From Deinococcus radiotolerans (GTDB taxonomy: Bacteria; Deinococcota; Deinococci; Deinococcales; Deinococcaceae), in the NCBI RefSeq assembly GCF_014647435.1, contig NZ_BMPE01000001.1:372001-436000 (forward strand): 64,000 nucleotides of DNA. Reading direction: 5' to 3'. How positions within the stretch are numbered: position 1 is the stretch's first letter; each line of letters opens with the position of its first letter. A program made the position numbers and the translations under genes. Positions 1 to 12,362 of this stretch are shown here, piece by piece. A model generated the notes under the pieces. The model saw nothing but the letters and a program-made list of their open reading frames with translations. It searched no databases and was not told the DNA's origin.

Positions 1-332
1 CCCCCGCCGAGCTCCAGACGTTCCGGATGCTGACGCAGCGCCGAGTACGGCTCACCCACCCACTCGCCGCAGTCCACCTCGTGGATGCCGGGCAGGACGG
101 TAACCGGCACGCCCAGGCGCTCGGCCAGGGGGCGTGCCGTCTGCTGCGCGCGGCGGTAGCGGCTGGCGTACACCGCCTGTGGACGCGGCTCTCCCCCGCT
201 CACCTGCTCGGCCATGGCCTGCGCCTGGGCGTGCCCGGTGTCGGTGATCTCGTCGTTCGCGCTGCTTGCACCGCGCAGGATGCCCGCCTGATTGCCTTTC
301 GTCTCGCCGTGCCGGATGATCCACAGTCGCAT
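1..332 (-). CDS. Histidine phosphatase family protein, 3' end cut by the window
   Basis: The first 110 codons, read leftward from ATG at 332, give an N-terminus with RHGET at residues 7-11, the phosphohistidine signature of the phosphoglycerate mutase-like superfamily (catalytic His8). The helix with YASRYRRAQQTA and the later HEVDCGEW segment (family pattern E.. .G.WEG) also fit. These enzymes remove phosphate from small metabolites or proteins in the cytoplasm; the substrate cannot be told. The start is supported by a TAGAGT -10 at 340-345, 7 nt upstream, fitting a leaderless mRNA. The promoter lies in the loop of a long inverted repeat. The C-terminal catalytic His lies outside the window. 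Confidence 0.9.
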   Translation of the reverse strand, partial: MRLWIIRHGETKGNQAGILRGASSANDEITDTGHAQAQAMAEQVSGGEPRPQAVYASRYRRAQQTARPLAERLGVPVTVLPGIHEVDCGEWVGEPYSALRQHPERLELGG

Positions 333-364
333 GCGCCCAACTCTAGCGGGCGCATGCGACTGTG
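322..364. repeat. 17-bp perfect inverted repeat flanking the -10 box and start codon of the histidine phosphatase
   Basis: Arms CACAGTCGCATGCGCCC (322-338) and its exact reverse complement (348-364) are separated by 9 nt holding the TAGAGT -10 box. The left arm contains the phosphatase start codon. Read-through RNA from the upstream oxidoreductase gene would fold into a 17-bp hairpin burying that start; RNA begun at the local promoter would lack one arm. Confidence 0.8.
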
Positions 365-376
365 AACTGCGGGGAA

Positions 377-1240
<864 letters not shown>

Positions 1241-1275
1241 GGTGGGGCTCCTTGTGAGGTGAGAGGCGAGGACTC

Positions 1276-1314
1276 GTAAGCGTTTTACTTACATGTTGGG
1301 CAGAGGACTGTCAG
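1276..1314 (-). promoter_or_regulatory. Oxidoreductase promoter with Rrf2-type operator
   Basis: On the minus strand CTGACA (1309-1314, overlapping the Rrf2 gene stop) is followed after 17 bp by TAAGTA (1286-1291). The box GTAAGTAAAACGCTTAC (1276-1292), an inverted repeat GTAAG-N7-CTTAC, covers the -10. It matches 12 of 17 positions of the box in front of the Rrf2 gene. Confidence 0.6.
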
Positions 1315-1724
1315 CCTGCGCGTGCAGCCAGGTCCCCCAGCACGTCCGCAATGGTCGTGCTGGCCAGTTCGGCTTCCATCGCGGCCTGCGCGCACCCGAA
1401 GCGGGCTTCCAGGGTGGCCTGGATGTTCGCCCCGACCGGGCAGGCCGGGTGCGGATGCTCGTGCAGGCGGAACACGCTGGCCTCGCCGTTCACGGCGCGG
1501 TACACGTCCAGCAGCGTGATGTCCTGGGGGTCGCGGGTCAGCCGCGCGCCACTGACGCCCTGCTGGGTGACCAGCAGATCCGCGCGACGCAACAGGCCCG
1601 TGACGGTGCGGATCACGACCGGATTGGTGCCCACGCTGTCAGCGATCTCGGCCGAACTGGAGTGGTCGGGGAACTGGCTGATGATGCTGAGCACATGCAC
1701 CGCCACGGCGTACTGACTGTTCAT
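1311..1724 (-). CDS. Rrf2 family transcriptional regulator
   Basis: A 137-residue protein with an Rrf2-type winged helix-turn-helix (MNSQYAVAVHVLSII, then SSAEIADSVGTNPVVIRTVTGLLRRADLL) and the family's G-x-RL-x-R wing (SGARLTRDPQDITLLDVY). The region where IscR and NsrR carry three cluster cysteines has only one in HPACPVG and another near residue 112, so a classic Fe-S cluster is unlikely; a thiol or ligand switch as in YwnA-type members is possible. SD GGAGGTGAG precedes the ATG. It probably represses itself and the downstream quinone oxidoreductase, since near-identical boxes overlap both -10 elements. Confidence 0.9.
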   Translation of the reverse strand: MNSQYAVAVHVLSIISQFPDHSSSAEIADSVGTNPVVIRTVTGLLRRADLLVTQQGVSGARLTRDPQDITLLDVYRAVNGEASVFRLHEHPHPACPVGANIQATLEARFGCAQAAMEAELASTTIADVLGDLAARAG

Positions 1725-1744
1725 GCACTCACCTCCACCAACAT

Positions 1745-1779
1745 GTCATAAATTTACTTACAGGTGGTGGGAAAGTCAA
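1745..1779 (-). promoter_or_regulatory. Rrf2 gene promoter with overlapping operator
   Basis: Minus strand TTGACT (1774-1779), exactly 17 bp, then TAAATT (1751-1756): one of the few conventional sigma-A promoters here. The box GTAAGTAAATTTATGAC (1745-1761) covers the -10 and shares its first nine bases with the box at 1276-1292. This fits autorepression. Confidence 0.65.
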
Positions 1780-1807
1780 GGGCGGGGTCTCCCCCACCCC
1801 GCCGGAC

Positions 1808-2380
1808 TCAGCGGCCCAGCCGCACCGAGACCACCGTGCTGTCCGCGAACGGCTGAACATTCACCGCGCGCCCCACATCGACCAGGAACGCGTTCCAGCC
1901 GCGCTTCAACCCCGCCTGGAAGCCCTTGCTGGCCGTCACGCTCACGTCCGTATTCACCCACACCACGAACAGGTTCGCGCCGCGCACATCCGCCATGACC
2001 TCGCGCAGCGGCTCGTTCTCATCGCGGCGGCCATTGTTGTTCTGATCGCGGTACGTGAACAGCTTCAGTTCCGCCACCTGCGCCTGCCCCGTCACCTGCA
2101 CCGGGTCGATCACGCCAGGCCAGTTCACGTTTTGCGGCGTCAACGCCACCTGCGCCCGCGCGGAGGGCGCGGTCGTCGGCAGTTCCAGGCTGAACTGCCC
2201 CTTCTCCACCGGGACGCTGCTGACCTCCTGCACCACCTGCCCGAACGGCGTCACGACCACGCCCGCCACGCGCAGATCGGGCGGCAGGTTCCCCCCGGCG
2301 ACCGCGCCGCGCACCGTGAGGGCGTCAGCGGCACCGGCAGCCAGCAGAACCAGGGAAGTGGCGAGTGTGAAGGTCTTCAT
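1808..2380 (-). CDS. Secreted protein of unknown function
   Basis: A 190-residue protein with a clear signal peptide ([20 protein letters not shown]) and then beta-rich sequence with few charges, suggesting an exported beta-sandwich. Residues around 113-124 read [12 protein letters not shown], resembling a calcium-binding loop of D-x-N-x-N-G-x-x-D type, preceded by LFTYR. No enzyme motif is visible. The start is fixed by TAGACT (2387-2392) 6 nt before the ATG, with no SD. I do not recognise a named family. Confidence 0.75.
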   Translation of the reverse strand: MKTFTLATSLVLLAAGAADALTVRGAVAGGNLPPDLRVAGVVVTPFGQVVQEVSSVPVEKGQFSLELPTTAPSARAQVALTPQNVNWPGVIDPVQVTGQAQVAELKLFTYRDQNNNGRRDENEPLREVMADVRGANLFVVWVNTDVSVTASKGFQAGLKRGWNAFLVDVGRAVNVQPFADSTVVSVRLGR

Positions 2381-2506
2381 ACGTCCAGTCTACGCGCAGG
2401 ACTGACGCCCATGTGACCATGGGTGACGATCACTGTTCACGCCACTCTCACGCCACCTGTGAGCCGGATGAGGGGAACCCAGCTCTGGGACCGCCTCGAC
2501 CCACAG

Positions 2507-2535
2507 ACAAGAAAGAGGACTGCCCACCCGGGCAG
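2507..2535 (-). terminator. Probable terminator of the sucCD operon
   Basis: Minus strand hairpin CTGCCC-ACCC-GGGCAG (2520-2535) followed by a T-rich run (TCCTCTTTCTTG), 24 nt after the sucD stop. Confidence 0.6.
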
Positions 2536-2558
2536 CCCCCCTTCAAGATGTGCTTCGC

Positions 2559-3463
2559 TTACTTGTTCAGCGCCTGCTTCACGAGATCAATGATCTCGGG
2601 CATGGTGTCGGCCACGGGCACGTTCGCCGCCTTGAAGGCCGCGAGCTTACTCTCGGGGGTACCAACGTCACCCATGATGATCGCGCCGGCGTGACCCATG
2701 CGCTTGCCCTTGGGCGCGCTGCGGCCGCTGATGAACGCCACGACGGGCTTCTTCATGTTCTGCGCGATGTACTCGGCGGCAGCTTCCTCGTCCGCGCCGC
2801 CGATCTCGCCGATCACGACGACCGCGTCGGTGTCAGGGTCGGCCTCGAACAGGGGCAGCACGTCCGCGAAGGTCGTGCCGATCACGGGGTCACCGCCGAT
2901 GCCGACGGTGGTGCTCGTACCCATGCCCGCGTCGTTCAGCAGCTTGGCGGCCTCGTAGGTGAGGGTGCCGGAGCGGCTGATCAGGCCGATGCGGCCGGGG
3001 TTGGTGTAGATCTTGTTCGGCATGATGCCGACCTTGGCTTCCCCGTTCGTGACCAGGCCGGGGCAGTTCCCGCCGATCAGGCGGATACCCTCGCCACCCT
3101 CGGCGCGGTTCTGCGCGTCGAGCGTCTTGACTTCCTGCACGGCGCGCATCATGTCCACGGTGGGCACGCCCTCGGTGATCAGGACGATCAGGGGCATGCC
3201 GGCGTGCGCGGCCTCGAGCACGGCGTCCGCGGCGCCCGCGGGGGGCACGAAGATAATGCTGACGTTCGCGCCGGTCGCGGCCTTGGCCTCGGCGACGCTG
3301 TTGAAGACGGGCCAGCCTTCGAAGTCAGTGCCGCCCTTGCCGGGGGTGACGCCCGCGACGACCTGCGTGCCGAATTCCTTCATGGCGCGGCTGTGGCTGG
3401 CACCTTCACGGCCGGTCATGCCCTGCACGATGACCTTGCTGTCCTTGTTGACGAGGATACCCA

Positions 3464-3464
<1 letters not shown>
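2559..3464 (-). CDS. sucD: Succinyl-CoA synthetase alpha subunit (ADP-forming)
   Basis: A 301-residue CoA-binding and catalytic subunit of succinate-CoA ligase, which makes ATP (or GTP) from succinyl-CoA in the TCA cycle. It starts [20 protein letters not shown], contains GGNCPGL and RSGTLTYE, and ends with the GHAGAI active-site loop; the phosphorylated histidine is His258. The start is coupled to sucC through TAATG (the sucC stop and sucD ATG share base 3464), and AAGGAGG lies inside the sucC end. A hairpin follows the gene. Confidence 0.97.
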
Positions 3465-4636
<1,172 letters not shown>

Positions 4637-4669
4637 CTACGCGGCCGAAATCATTTGTCCCGATCAACG

Positions 4670-4675
4670 AGTATA
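4670..4675 (-). promoter_or_regulatory. -10 element of the sucCD operon
   Basis: TATACT on the minus strand, about 60 nt before the sucC GTG. No convincing -35 is seen at 16-18 bp. Confidence 0.5.
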
Positions 4676-4803
4676 AGCGCACTTTTGAAAATCCCCGCGC
4701 GGCTGTCTCCGGTGGGGGAACAGTCGCGGTGCAACTGGTGATGGCCACTGAAGTGACCGGCGGGTGAGGTTGCGGTGAGGGCCGGCGTGTTACTTTGCCT
4801 GTC

Positions 4804-5853
4804 ATGACTCAACTTCAGGAGTTGCGCGACGCGATGAGCCGCGCCGGGCTGGACGCCGCGTGGATCAGCGATCCCGCGAACGTGCGGGCCATCAGTGGAT
4901 TCAGCAGCGGCAAGGACGCGAAGGTGCTCGTCACCCCGGACGCCGCCACGCTGTACACGGACGCCCGGTACACCGTGCAGGCCGCCGAGGAGTCGCCCCT
5001 GAGCGCGTTCATCGCCCGGCCCCCGGAGACGCTGAAACACGCCGCGCCGGGCCTCGCGGGCCTGCGGGTGGGTTTCGAGGCCGAGCACCTGACCGTCGCC
5101 GCGCACGACGACCTGCGGGAGCACTGGCCGCAGGCGACGCTGGTGCCCGTGAAGGGCCTCGTGCAGGGCCTGCGCGTGCTCAAGAGCGCCGAGGAGATTG
5201 AGGCCATCCGGGACGCGCAGGTGCTCGCGGATGAGGTGTTCATGGCGGTGCGGCCCCTGATCGTGGCGGGTGCGCGCGAACTGGACATCGCCACCGAGAT
5301 CGAGCTGCGACTGCGGCAGCGGGGCGCCGAGAGTGCCTTCGACGTGATCGTGGCCAGCGGGCCCCGCGGCGCGATGCCGCACGGTGTGGCGTCCCCGCGC
5401 GTCATCGAGGACGGTGACCTTGTCACGGTGGATATGGGCGCCCGACTGCGCGGGTACCACAGCGACATGACCCGCACGGTAGCCGTGGGGACCCCCAGCG
5501 CCGAGATGACCCGCGTGTACCGCGCGGTGCTGGAAGCCGAGGAGGCCGCCGTGCGGGCCGTGAAACCCGGCGTCCGCACCGCCGACCTGGACAAACTGGC
5601 GCGTGACATCCTGACTGGGCACGGCCTGGGCGAGGCGTTCGCGCACTCCCTGGGGCACGGCGTGGGCCTGGAAGTGCACGAGGCGCCCAGCCTGCGGGGT
5701 ACCAGCGACGACGTACTCAGCGCGGGCATGGTCATCACCATTGAGCCCGGCGCGTACCTGCCCGGCGTGGGCGGCGTACGCATTGAGGACCTCGTGCTCG
5801 TCACCGAGGACGGCTTCGAGGTTCTGAGCCACTCGCCCAAGGAGACCCTGTGA
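4804..5853 (+). CDS. M24B family Xaa-Pro-type aminopeptidase
   Basis: A 349-residue cytoplasmic metallopeptidase that trims N-terminal residues before proline. A creatinase-like N-domain (residues 1-125) precedes a pita-bread catalytic domain with the five metal ligands in [41 protein letters not shown] and [12 protein letters not shown] at 4804 is chosen because TACTTT (4791-4796) ends 7 nt before it; the in-frame TTG at 4795 lies inside the promoter. The stop overlaps the next start by four bases (GTGA), so it is coupled to the RlpA-like gene. Confidence 0.93.
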   Translation: MTQLQELRDAMSRAGLDAAWISDPANVRAISGFSSGKDAKVLVTPDAATLYTDARYTVQAAEESPLSAFIARPPETLKHAAPGLAGLRVGFEAEHLTVAAHDDLREHWPQATLVPVKGLVQGLRVLKSAEEIEAIRDAQVLADEVFMAVRPLIVAGARELDIATEIELRLRQRGAESAFDVIVASGPRGAMPHGVASPRVIEDGDLVTVDMGARLRGYHSDMTRTVAVGTPSAEMTRVYRAVLEAEEAAVRAVKPGVRTADLDKLARDILTGHGLGEAFAHSLGHGVGLEVHEAPSLRGTSDDVLSAGMVITIEPGAYLPGVGGVRIEDLVLVTEDGFEVLSHSPKETL

Positions 5854-6368
5854 GGCTGCGCGGCGCCCTGCTGGCCGCCCTGCTGCTGGGCAGCGCGCAC
5901 GCCGCCACGTACCGCGTGAAGACCGGCGACACCCTGTGGGGCATTGCCCGCAGCTACGGCGTCAGCGTGAGCGCCCTGCTGCAACTCAACGCCCGCAACA
6001 GTGAATCCCTGCGCGTGGGCGAGGTGCTGCGCGTCCCGGACCGGGGCGGCGCGACGGTCCGCGCAGCGTCCCTCGCGCCGCAGGCTCAGGCGCCCGCGGC
6101 ATTCCAGCAGGGGCAGGCCGTGTACTACGGTGGGCGCTTCACGCCGCAGACCACCATGACGGCCGCGCACCTGAACCTCCCGTTCGGAACGTGGGTGCGC
6201 GTCACGCACGCCCGCACGGGCCGCAGCGTGGACGTCCTCATCAATGACCGCGGGCCGTTCGGGGTGCAGTCGCGGATTATTGACCTGTCCACCGACGCTG
6301 CGCGGGCCCTGGGCATCCTCTCCGAGGGCATCGCGCCGGTCAGCCTGAGCATCCTGAGTCAGCCCTGA
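5850..6368 (+). CDS. LysM and RlpA-like (DPBB) cell-wall protein
   Basis: A 172-residue exported protein: signal peptide [18 protein letters not shown], a LysM peptidoglycan-binding domain (about residues 20-63, [18 protein letters not shown]), an Ala/Gln linker, and a double-psi beta-barrel (about 84-168). The barrel has the RlpA hallmarks [20 protein letters not shown] and [14 protein letters not shown], including the catalytic-type Asp in NDRGPF. RlpA proteins are septal lytic transglycosylases acting on denuded glycans, so an envelope role is likely. The GTG start overlaps the peptidase stop, with AAGGAG 5 nt upstream. Confidence 0.9.
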   Translation: MRLRGALLAALLLGSAHAATYRVKTGDTLWGIARSYGVSVSALLQLNARNSESLRVGEVLRVPDRGGATVRAASLAPQAQAPAAFQQGQAVYYGGRFTPQTTMTAAHLNLPFGTWVRVTHARTGRSVDVLINDRGPFGVQSRIIDLSTDAARALGILSEGIAPVSLSILSQP

Positions 6369-6462
6369 AGCGCGCAGCGTCCCCCGCGCGGTGTAGACTT
6401 GTTCGGGTTTCAACCACACACGACAAGTTGATGTGCTTCACCCACCGAGGAGGATGGTTTCA

Positions 6463-6924
<462 letters not shown>

Positions 6925-6935
6925 ACCAACGGGTA

Positions 6936-6965
6936 AGAGGTGGGAGTCATATCCCACCTCTCTTT
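6936..6965 (+). terminator. Intrinsic terminator of the YbjN gene
   Basis: Perfect 10-bp stem AGAGGTGGGA (6936-6945) / TCCCACCTCT (6952-6961) with a 6-nt loop, then CTTTG. Confidence 0.85.
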
Positions 6966-6973
6966 GCAGCTAA

Positions 6974-7010
6974 TAAGTGAATAGTTTCACGATTTTACTG
7001 GAAAGTGAAA
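6974..7010. promoter_or_regulatory. CRP/FNR-like box with a third half-site, in a convergent gap
   Basis: GTGA-ATAGTT-TCAC (6977-6990) fits the CRP pattern GTGA-N6-TCAC; a further GTGAAA starts 14 nt later (7005). The same arrangement with the same spacing recurs at 22007-22040. Here it lies between two gene ends, so no target gene is evident. The segment is strikingly AT-rich for this genome. Confidence 0.45.
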
Positions 7011-7034
7011 GATTTGCCTGCTTGTTCAAGGCCT

Positions 7035-7077
7035 AGAAAGAGCATGTGATCTGGGCGTATATCGTCCCAGATCACAT
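7035..7077 (-). terminator. Intrinsic terminator of pepF
   Basis: Perfect 12-bp stem ATGTGATCTGGG (7044-7055) / CCCAGATCACAT (7066-7077); on the minus strand GCTCTTTCT follows. It lies 15 nt past the pepF stop. Confidence 0.85.
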
Positions 7078-7091
7078 ACTCCCTGACTGCC

Positions 7092-8903
7092 TCAGCGACG
7101 CTGGGCCAGCAGCTCCTCCAGGCGGACCACGTACCCTTCCAGGGTCCGGAAGGTCGCCTCAACTGGCGCGGGACTCAGCATGTCCACGCCCACCTCACGC
7201 AGGGCGTCGATGGGATCCAGGCTCCCGCCGGAGCGCAGGAAGCGCAGGTACGACTCGCGCGCGGCGTCCGGGTCGGCACTGAACTGCTCGAGGATCTGAT
7301 GCGCGGCGCTGATCCCGGTCGAGTACTGGTACGCGTAGAAGTTCGCGTACAGGTGCGTGCTGAACTGCGCCCACAGGATGCCGCTGCGCTCGCGGTCCAT
7401 GGTCACGCCGTCCCCGTAGCCCTCGGACAGCAGGTCGGCGGTCAGGGTGATCAGGTCCGGCGCGCTCAGGGTGCCGCCCGCCTCGATGCGGCGGTAGGCC
7501 TCCAGTTCGAAGGCCGCCAGGGTCGGCATGATGAAGAAGTACCGGTGGAAGTTCGACAGGGCTTCCTCGATGATCTGCACCTCGAATTCGGTGTCCCCGG
7601 CCGCGCGGGCCTGGGCCAGGAGGTGCTGGCGGACCATCGCCTGGTTGAAGTTGCTGGCAACCTCGGCGTGGAAGAGGGTGTAGCGCGGCACGCCGTACCC
7701 GTGTTCACGCTGGGAGAGCAGGGAGTGCATGGAGTGCCCGATCTCGTGCGCGAGGGTGGAGTACGAGTTCATGGTGCCGTTCCAGGTCATGAAGATGTAC
7801 GGCTTCACGCGGCCGCCGCCGTTGCTGTAGGCACCCTGGCGTTTGCCGTCGTTCTCGGCGTAGTCCACCCAGCGTTCGGTGGTCAGGCCGGGCACCATGT
7901 CCCGCACGTAGTCCGCACCCAGGGGGGCCATACCGCCTTCGAGCCACTGCACCGCCTGCTCGTAGGACACGGCGCGGGGGGGGACCAGGGCGGCCTTCAC
8001 GTCGTACTCGCGCAGCGAGGGCAGGTTCAGCCACTCGCGGCGCACGCGCCAGTAGCGGTGCCAGACCGGCGTGTTCGCACGGTACGTGTCGAGCAGGGTC
8101 GTCACGACGGCGGTGGGGATGTTGTCCGGGGACAGAGAGGCGCTGATGGTGTCCGGGTAGTTCCGGGCGCGGGCCAGGAACACGTTCTGGCGGACGTTCG
8201 TGGCGTACATCGCCGCCTGCGAGTGCCGCGCGGCGAGGTGCGCGTCCGCGTAACCCTCCCAGGCCTCGCGGCGCACCTCGCGGTCCGGGTGGGCGGTCAG
8301 GCGGTCCACGTTGCCCTGCGTGACGGTCTCGCCGCCCGCCGTGCCAAAGCGCAGGTCCATGTTCGCCAGCGCAGGATGAATGCCGCGCTCAGAGGCAAAG
8401 GGGGCCTGCACGGCACCCAGGAGTTCCTCGACCTCGGCGCTGCGGACGTGGGGTTTGCCACGCAGGATGCGTTTCAGGCGCACGCGGTGCTCGGCGAAGT
8501 CGGGCGTGTCCAGCCAGCCGCGCACCTGCGCGTCGTCCAGCGCGAGGAGTTCCGGGCGGAAGAACGCAGTGGTGCTGCCGAACTGCGCGCCCAGGGTGGA
8601 AGCGCGGTCGCGGCGGGCCGCGGCCACGGCGTCGCGGCCGTCCACGCTGGCGGTCATGCTGGCGTAGGACATGAAGCGGCCCAGGCGCAGTTCAAGGTCG
8701 TTCGCGGCGCTCAGGTACGCCAGCAGGTCCTCCGGCGTGCCCAGCTGTCCCGCGTGGGCAGACAGCGCGGGGAGGTCGCGGGCCAGCGCGTCCCCTTCCG
8801 CCGACCAGGCGTCAGGCGTGTCGTAGAGGGCCTCGATGTCCCAGGTCTGGTCACGCGGCACGTCGCTGCGGGGCGGCAGCGCCTTGATCGTTTCAGTTGG
8901 CAT
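7092..8903 (-). CDS. pepF: Oligoendopeptidase F (M3 family)
   Basis: A 603-residue cytoplasmic zinc peptidase that degrades short peptides, the size of Lactococcus and Bacillus PepF. The zinc site HEIGH is at 386-390 within [15 protein letters not shown], and the third ligand lies in the helix [13 protein letters not shown]. Start chosen at 8903 ([11 protein letters not shown]): TAGCCT (8909-8914) lies 5 nt upstream and the longer start at 8918 would precede the promoter. It is monocistronic, back to back with an MFS gene. Confidence 0.95.
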   Translation of the reverse strand: MPTETIKALPPRSDVPRDQTWDIEALYDTPDAWSAEGDALARDLPALSAHAGQLGTPEDLLAYLSAANDLELRLGRFMSYASMTASVDGRDAVAAARRDRASTLGAQFGSTTAFFRPELLALDDAQVRGWLDTPDFAEHRVRLKRILRGKPHVRSAEVEELLGAVQAPFASERGIHPALANMDLRFGTAGGETVTQGNVDRLTAHPDREVRREAWEGYADAHLAARHSQAAMYATNVRQNVFLARARNYPDTISASLSPDNIPTAVVTTLLDTYRANTPVWHRYWRVRREWLNLPSLREYDVKAALVPPRAVSYEQAVQWLEGGMAPLGADYVRDMVPGLTTERWVDYAENDGKRQGAYSNGGGRVKPYIFMTWNGTMNSYSTLAHEIGHSMHSLLSQREHGYGVPRYTLFHAEVASNFNQAMVRQHLLAQARAAGDTEFEVQIIEEALSNFHRYFFIMPTLAAFELEAYRRIEAGGTLSAPDLITLTADLLSEGYGDGVTMDRERSGILWAQFSTHLYANFYAYQYSTGISAAHQILEQFSADPDAARESYLRFLRSGGSLDPIDALREVGVDMLSPAPVEATFRTLEGYVVRLEELLAQRR

Positions 8904-8937
8904 GCCGGAGGCTAACATTTCCGCGCAGCAGCGGGTT

Positions 8938-8943
8938 TACAGT
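8938..8943 (+). promoter_or_regulatory. -10 element of the minicistron-MFS transcript
   Basis: TACAGT ends 7 nt before ATG 8951, the leaderless spacing used throughout this window; the MFS start at 8968 is 24 nt away, so the first codon of the RNA belongs to the minicistron. Confidence 0.6.
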
Positions 8944-8950
8944 GACCCCC

Positions 8951-8971
8951 ATGAACGGACGGCCCTCATGA
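8951..8971 (+). CDS. Leaderless six-codon minicistron coupled to the MFS gene
   Basis: ATG AAC GGA CGG CCC TCA TGA encodes MNGRPS. TACAGT ends 7 nt upstream of its ATG, so the mRNA probably begins with this ORF. Its TGA (8969-8971) overlaps the MFS ATG (8968-8970) as ATGA. The arrangement suggests a ribosome started on the minicistron re-initiates on the exporter, a possible translational attenuator. Two similar units lie at 16560-16595 and 39740-39763. Expression is unproven. Confidence 0.5.
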   Translation: MNGRPS

Positions 8972-10188
8972 CCATCACCGCCCCCCCCGCCCACGGCAGC
9001 GGCCTGGGCGCCATGCTCCGCCTCCCCCACGCACTCCCCCTGGCCCTCAGCTGCTTCCTGCTGGGATTCGGCCTGTCCCTGGCCGTGCCGTACATGGCCC
9101 TGTACGCCGTGAAGAAGGCCGGCATGAGCCCCCTGCAACTGGGACTCTTCCTGACGGTGAACGCCATCAGCGCCGTCGTGGTCGCCACCCTCCTGGCCCG
9201 CTGGTCCGACCGGCTGCCCAACCGCAAACCGATCCTGCTGGCCACCATGGCCGCCGGCATGGCCGCGTACGCCCTGATCGGCGTCACGCCGCACTTCGCG
9301 GGACTCCTGCTGATCGGCGCGGCCCTGCTGTCCCTGGGGGCCGCCGCGTTCCCGCAGATGTTCTCCTTTGCCCGCGCCAGCCTTCAGGACGTGCCCAGCG
9401 ACCTGGCCGACCGGGCCATGACGCTGCTGCGCGCCGTATTCAGCCTGTCCTGGGTGGTCGGGCCCGGACTGGGCGCCGTGATCCTGGGCGGCGGGAACTA
9501 TACGGCGGTATTCCTCAGCGCCGCCGCGTGCTTCGCGCTGGCCGCCCTGCCCCTCACGCGCGTGCCGGGCCGCCGCCCGCAGCCCACGCCGGGCATCACG
9601 CCCGACCTGCCGGACACGCCGCGTCTCGCCGCGCGGCGCGCCATCGCGCTGGGCGCCCTGGCGTTCGTGCTGTACGGCATGAGCATGCAGATGGGCATGG
9701 CCATGTTCCCACTGTTCATCACCGAGACGCTGCGCGGCACCAGCGGCGAGGTCGGCTTCCTGGTGGGCCTGTGTGCCCTGCTGGAGATCCCGGTGATGGT
9801 CGCGCTGGTCACGTGGCGCCGCCTGCCGGGCGTGCCCACCCTGGTCGCGGCGGGCATGGCCCTGTTCGTGGCGCACTTCGCGCTGGTGTACGTCTCGGAC
9901 AGCCTGCCGCTGCTGATCGCCGCGCAGGTAATCCGAGCGGTGGTCCTGGCGATCCTGGCGGGCCTGGGCATGACTTACTTCCAGACGCTCATGCCGGGCC
10001 GCTTCAGCGCCGCCACGACCCTGTTCGCGAACACCGGCAGCATCGGCGGGATGCTCAGCGGGATCACGTCCGGCGCGGTGGCGCAGACCCTCGGGTACCG
10101 CAGCGTGTTCCTGGTGTGCGGCGCGTTGACCCTGCTCGCTTTCCTGGTGATGGCCTGGACGCACCGCCGCCCCGCCCAGAACACCTGA
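8968..10188 (+). CDS. MFS transporter, probable sugar or drug efflux
   Basis: A 406-residue integral membrane protein with about 12 hydrophobic segments and the MFS loop motif LARWSDRLPNRKPIL between helices 2 and 3. A loop near residues 200-220 separates the halves. The C-half segment MSMQMGMAMFPLFITETL recalls sugar-efflux (SET-like) members, but the substrate cannot be read from sequence. The start follows a leaderless six-codon ORF whose stop overlaps it (ATGA). It ends in a terminator shared with the convergent trpA. Confidence 0.88.
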   Translation: MTITAPPAHGSGLGAMLRLPHALPLALSCFLLGFGLSLAVPYMALYAVKKAGMSPLQLGLFLTVNAISAVVVATLLARWSDRLPNRKPILLATMAAGMAAYALIGVTPHFAGLLLIGAALLSLGAAAFPQMFSFARASLQDVPSDLADRAMTLLRAVFSLSWVVGPGLGAVILGGGNYTAVFLSAAACFALAALPLTRVPGRRPQPTPGITPDLPDTPRLAARRAIALGALAFVLYGMSMQMGMAMFPLFITETLRGTSGEVGFLVGLCALLEIPVMVALVTWRRLPGVPTLVAAGMALFVAHFALVYVSDSLPLLIAAQVIRAVVLAILAGLGMTYFQTLMPGRFSAATTLFANTGSIGGMLSGITSGAVAQTLGYRSVFLVCGALTLLAFLVMAWTHRRPAQNT

Positions 10189-10197
10189 CCGAACAGC

Positions 10198-10232
10198 AGG
10201 CGGCCCGCTCCCTCATCCGGGGCGGGCCGCCT
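10198..10232. terminator. Bidirectional terminator between the MFS gene and trpA
   Basis: 11-bp perfect stem AGGCGGCCCGC (10198-10208) / GCGGGCCGCCT (10222-10232) in the short convergent gap. No long T tract on either strand. Confidence 0.65.
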
Positions 10233-10245
10233 GTCGTGGTGAGGC

Positions 10246-11054
10246 TCAGTGCTGCGTGCAGCCCTCGCGGATGCTCGCGGCAAGGGCGCCCACGTCCTGC
10301 CCGGCCTTCACAGCGTTGATGAACGCGCTGCCCACGACCACGCCGTCGGCGACCTGCGCGACCTGCGCGGCGGTTTCAGCGTCCTTCACGCCGAAGCCCA
10401 CGGCGACGGGCACGCGGGCGTACTGGCGGGCCAGGGCCAGCATGGCGGGCACCTCGTTCAGGGCGCTGCCCTCGCGGGTGCCGGTCACGCCGGTCACGCT
10501 GACGGCGTACAGGAAGCCGGTGCAGGCCTCCGCGACGAGTTTCACGCGCGCCGGGGTGCTGGTGGGCGCGATCAGGAACGTGACGGCCATGCCGTGCTCG
10601 GCGGCCAGATCCGCGATTTCCAGGTCTTGGTCGGGCGGCAGGTCGGGGAGGATCAGGCCGTCCACTCCGGCCTCCTGGGCGAGTCGCATGAATTCACGCG
10701 GGCCGACGGCGTAGATGGGGTTCACGTACGTCATGATCACGATGGGCGTGTCGTGCCGCGAGCGGAGTTCCTTGACCAGCGCGATGGTGTGGCGGGTGCT
10801 CGTGCCGCCCGCGAGGGCCTGCTCGCTGGCGCGCTGGATGGTGGGGCCGTCACCCAGGGGGTCGCTGTAGGGGATGCCGACCTCGAGGATGTCCGCCTGC
10901 CCGAGCAGGGCGTCCGCGACGGCGGGGAACGCCTGCGCGGTGGGGTAGCCGGCGGTCATGAACGGGATAAACGCGGCGCGGCCCTCCTGCTTGGCGCGGG
11001 CGAAGGCGGCGTGCAGGCGTGCGGCGCCCGGGGTGGTGGGGATCAGGGTGGCGG

Positions 11055-11058
<4 letters not shown>
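10246..11058 (-). CDS. trpA: Tryptophan synthase alpha subunit
   Basis: A 270-residue TIM barrel that cleaves indole-3-glycerol phosphate to indole, which is channelled to TrpB. The catalytic pair Glu59 and Asp70 (Glu49/Asp60 in Salmonella) is in [14 protein letters not shown]; the phosphate loop GFGVKDAE and VVVGSAF are present. It overlaps trpB by four bases (ATGA), so the subunits are translationally coupled. No other trp gene is adjacent. Confidence 0.97.
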
Positions 11059-12323
<1,265 letters not shown>

Positions 12324-12362
12324 GCTGACAGGGTAGGACTGCCGTGTCGAACGGGCGTTAGG

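Noticed and set aside
4795..4803. TTG 4795 as start of the Xaa-Pro peptidase
   Set aside because: It overlaps the TACTTT -10 box; ATG 4804 has the correct leaderless spacing.
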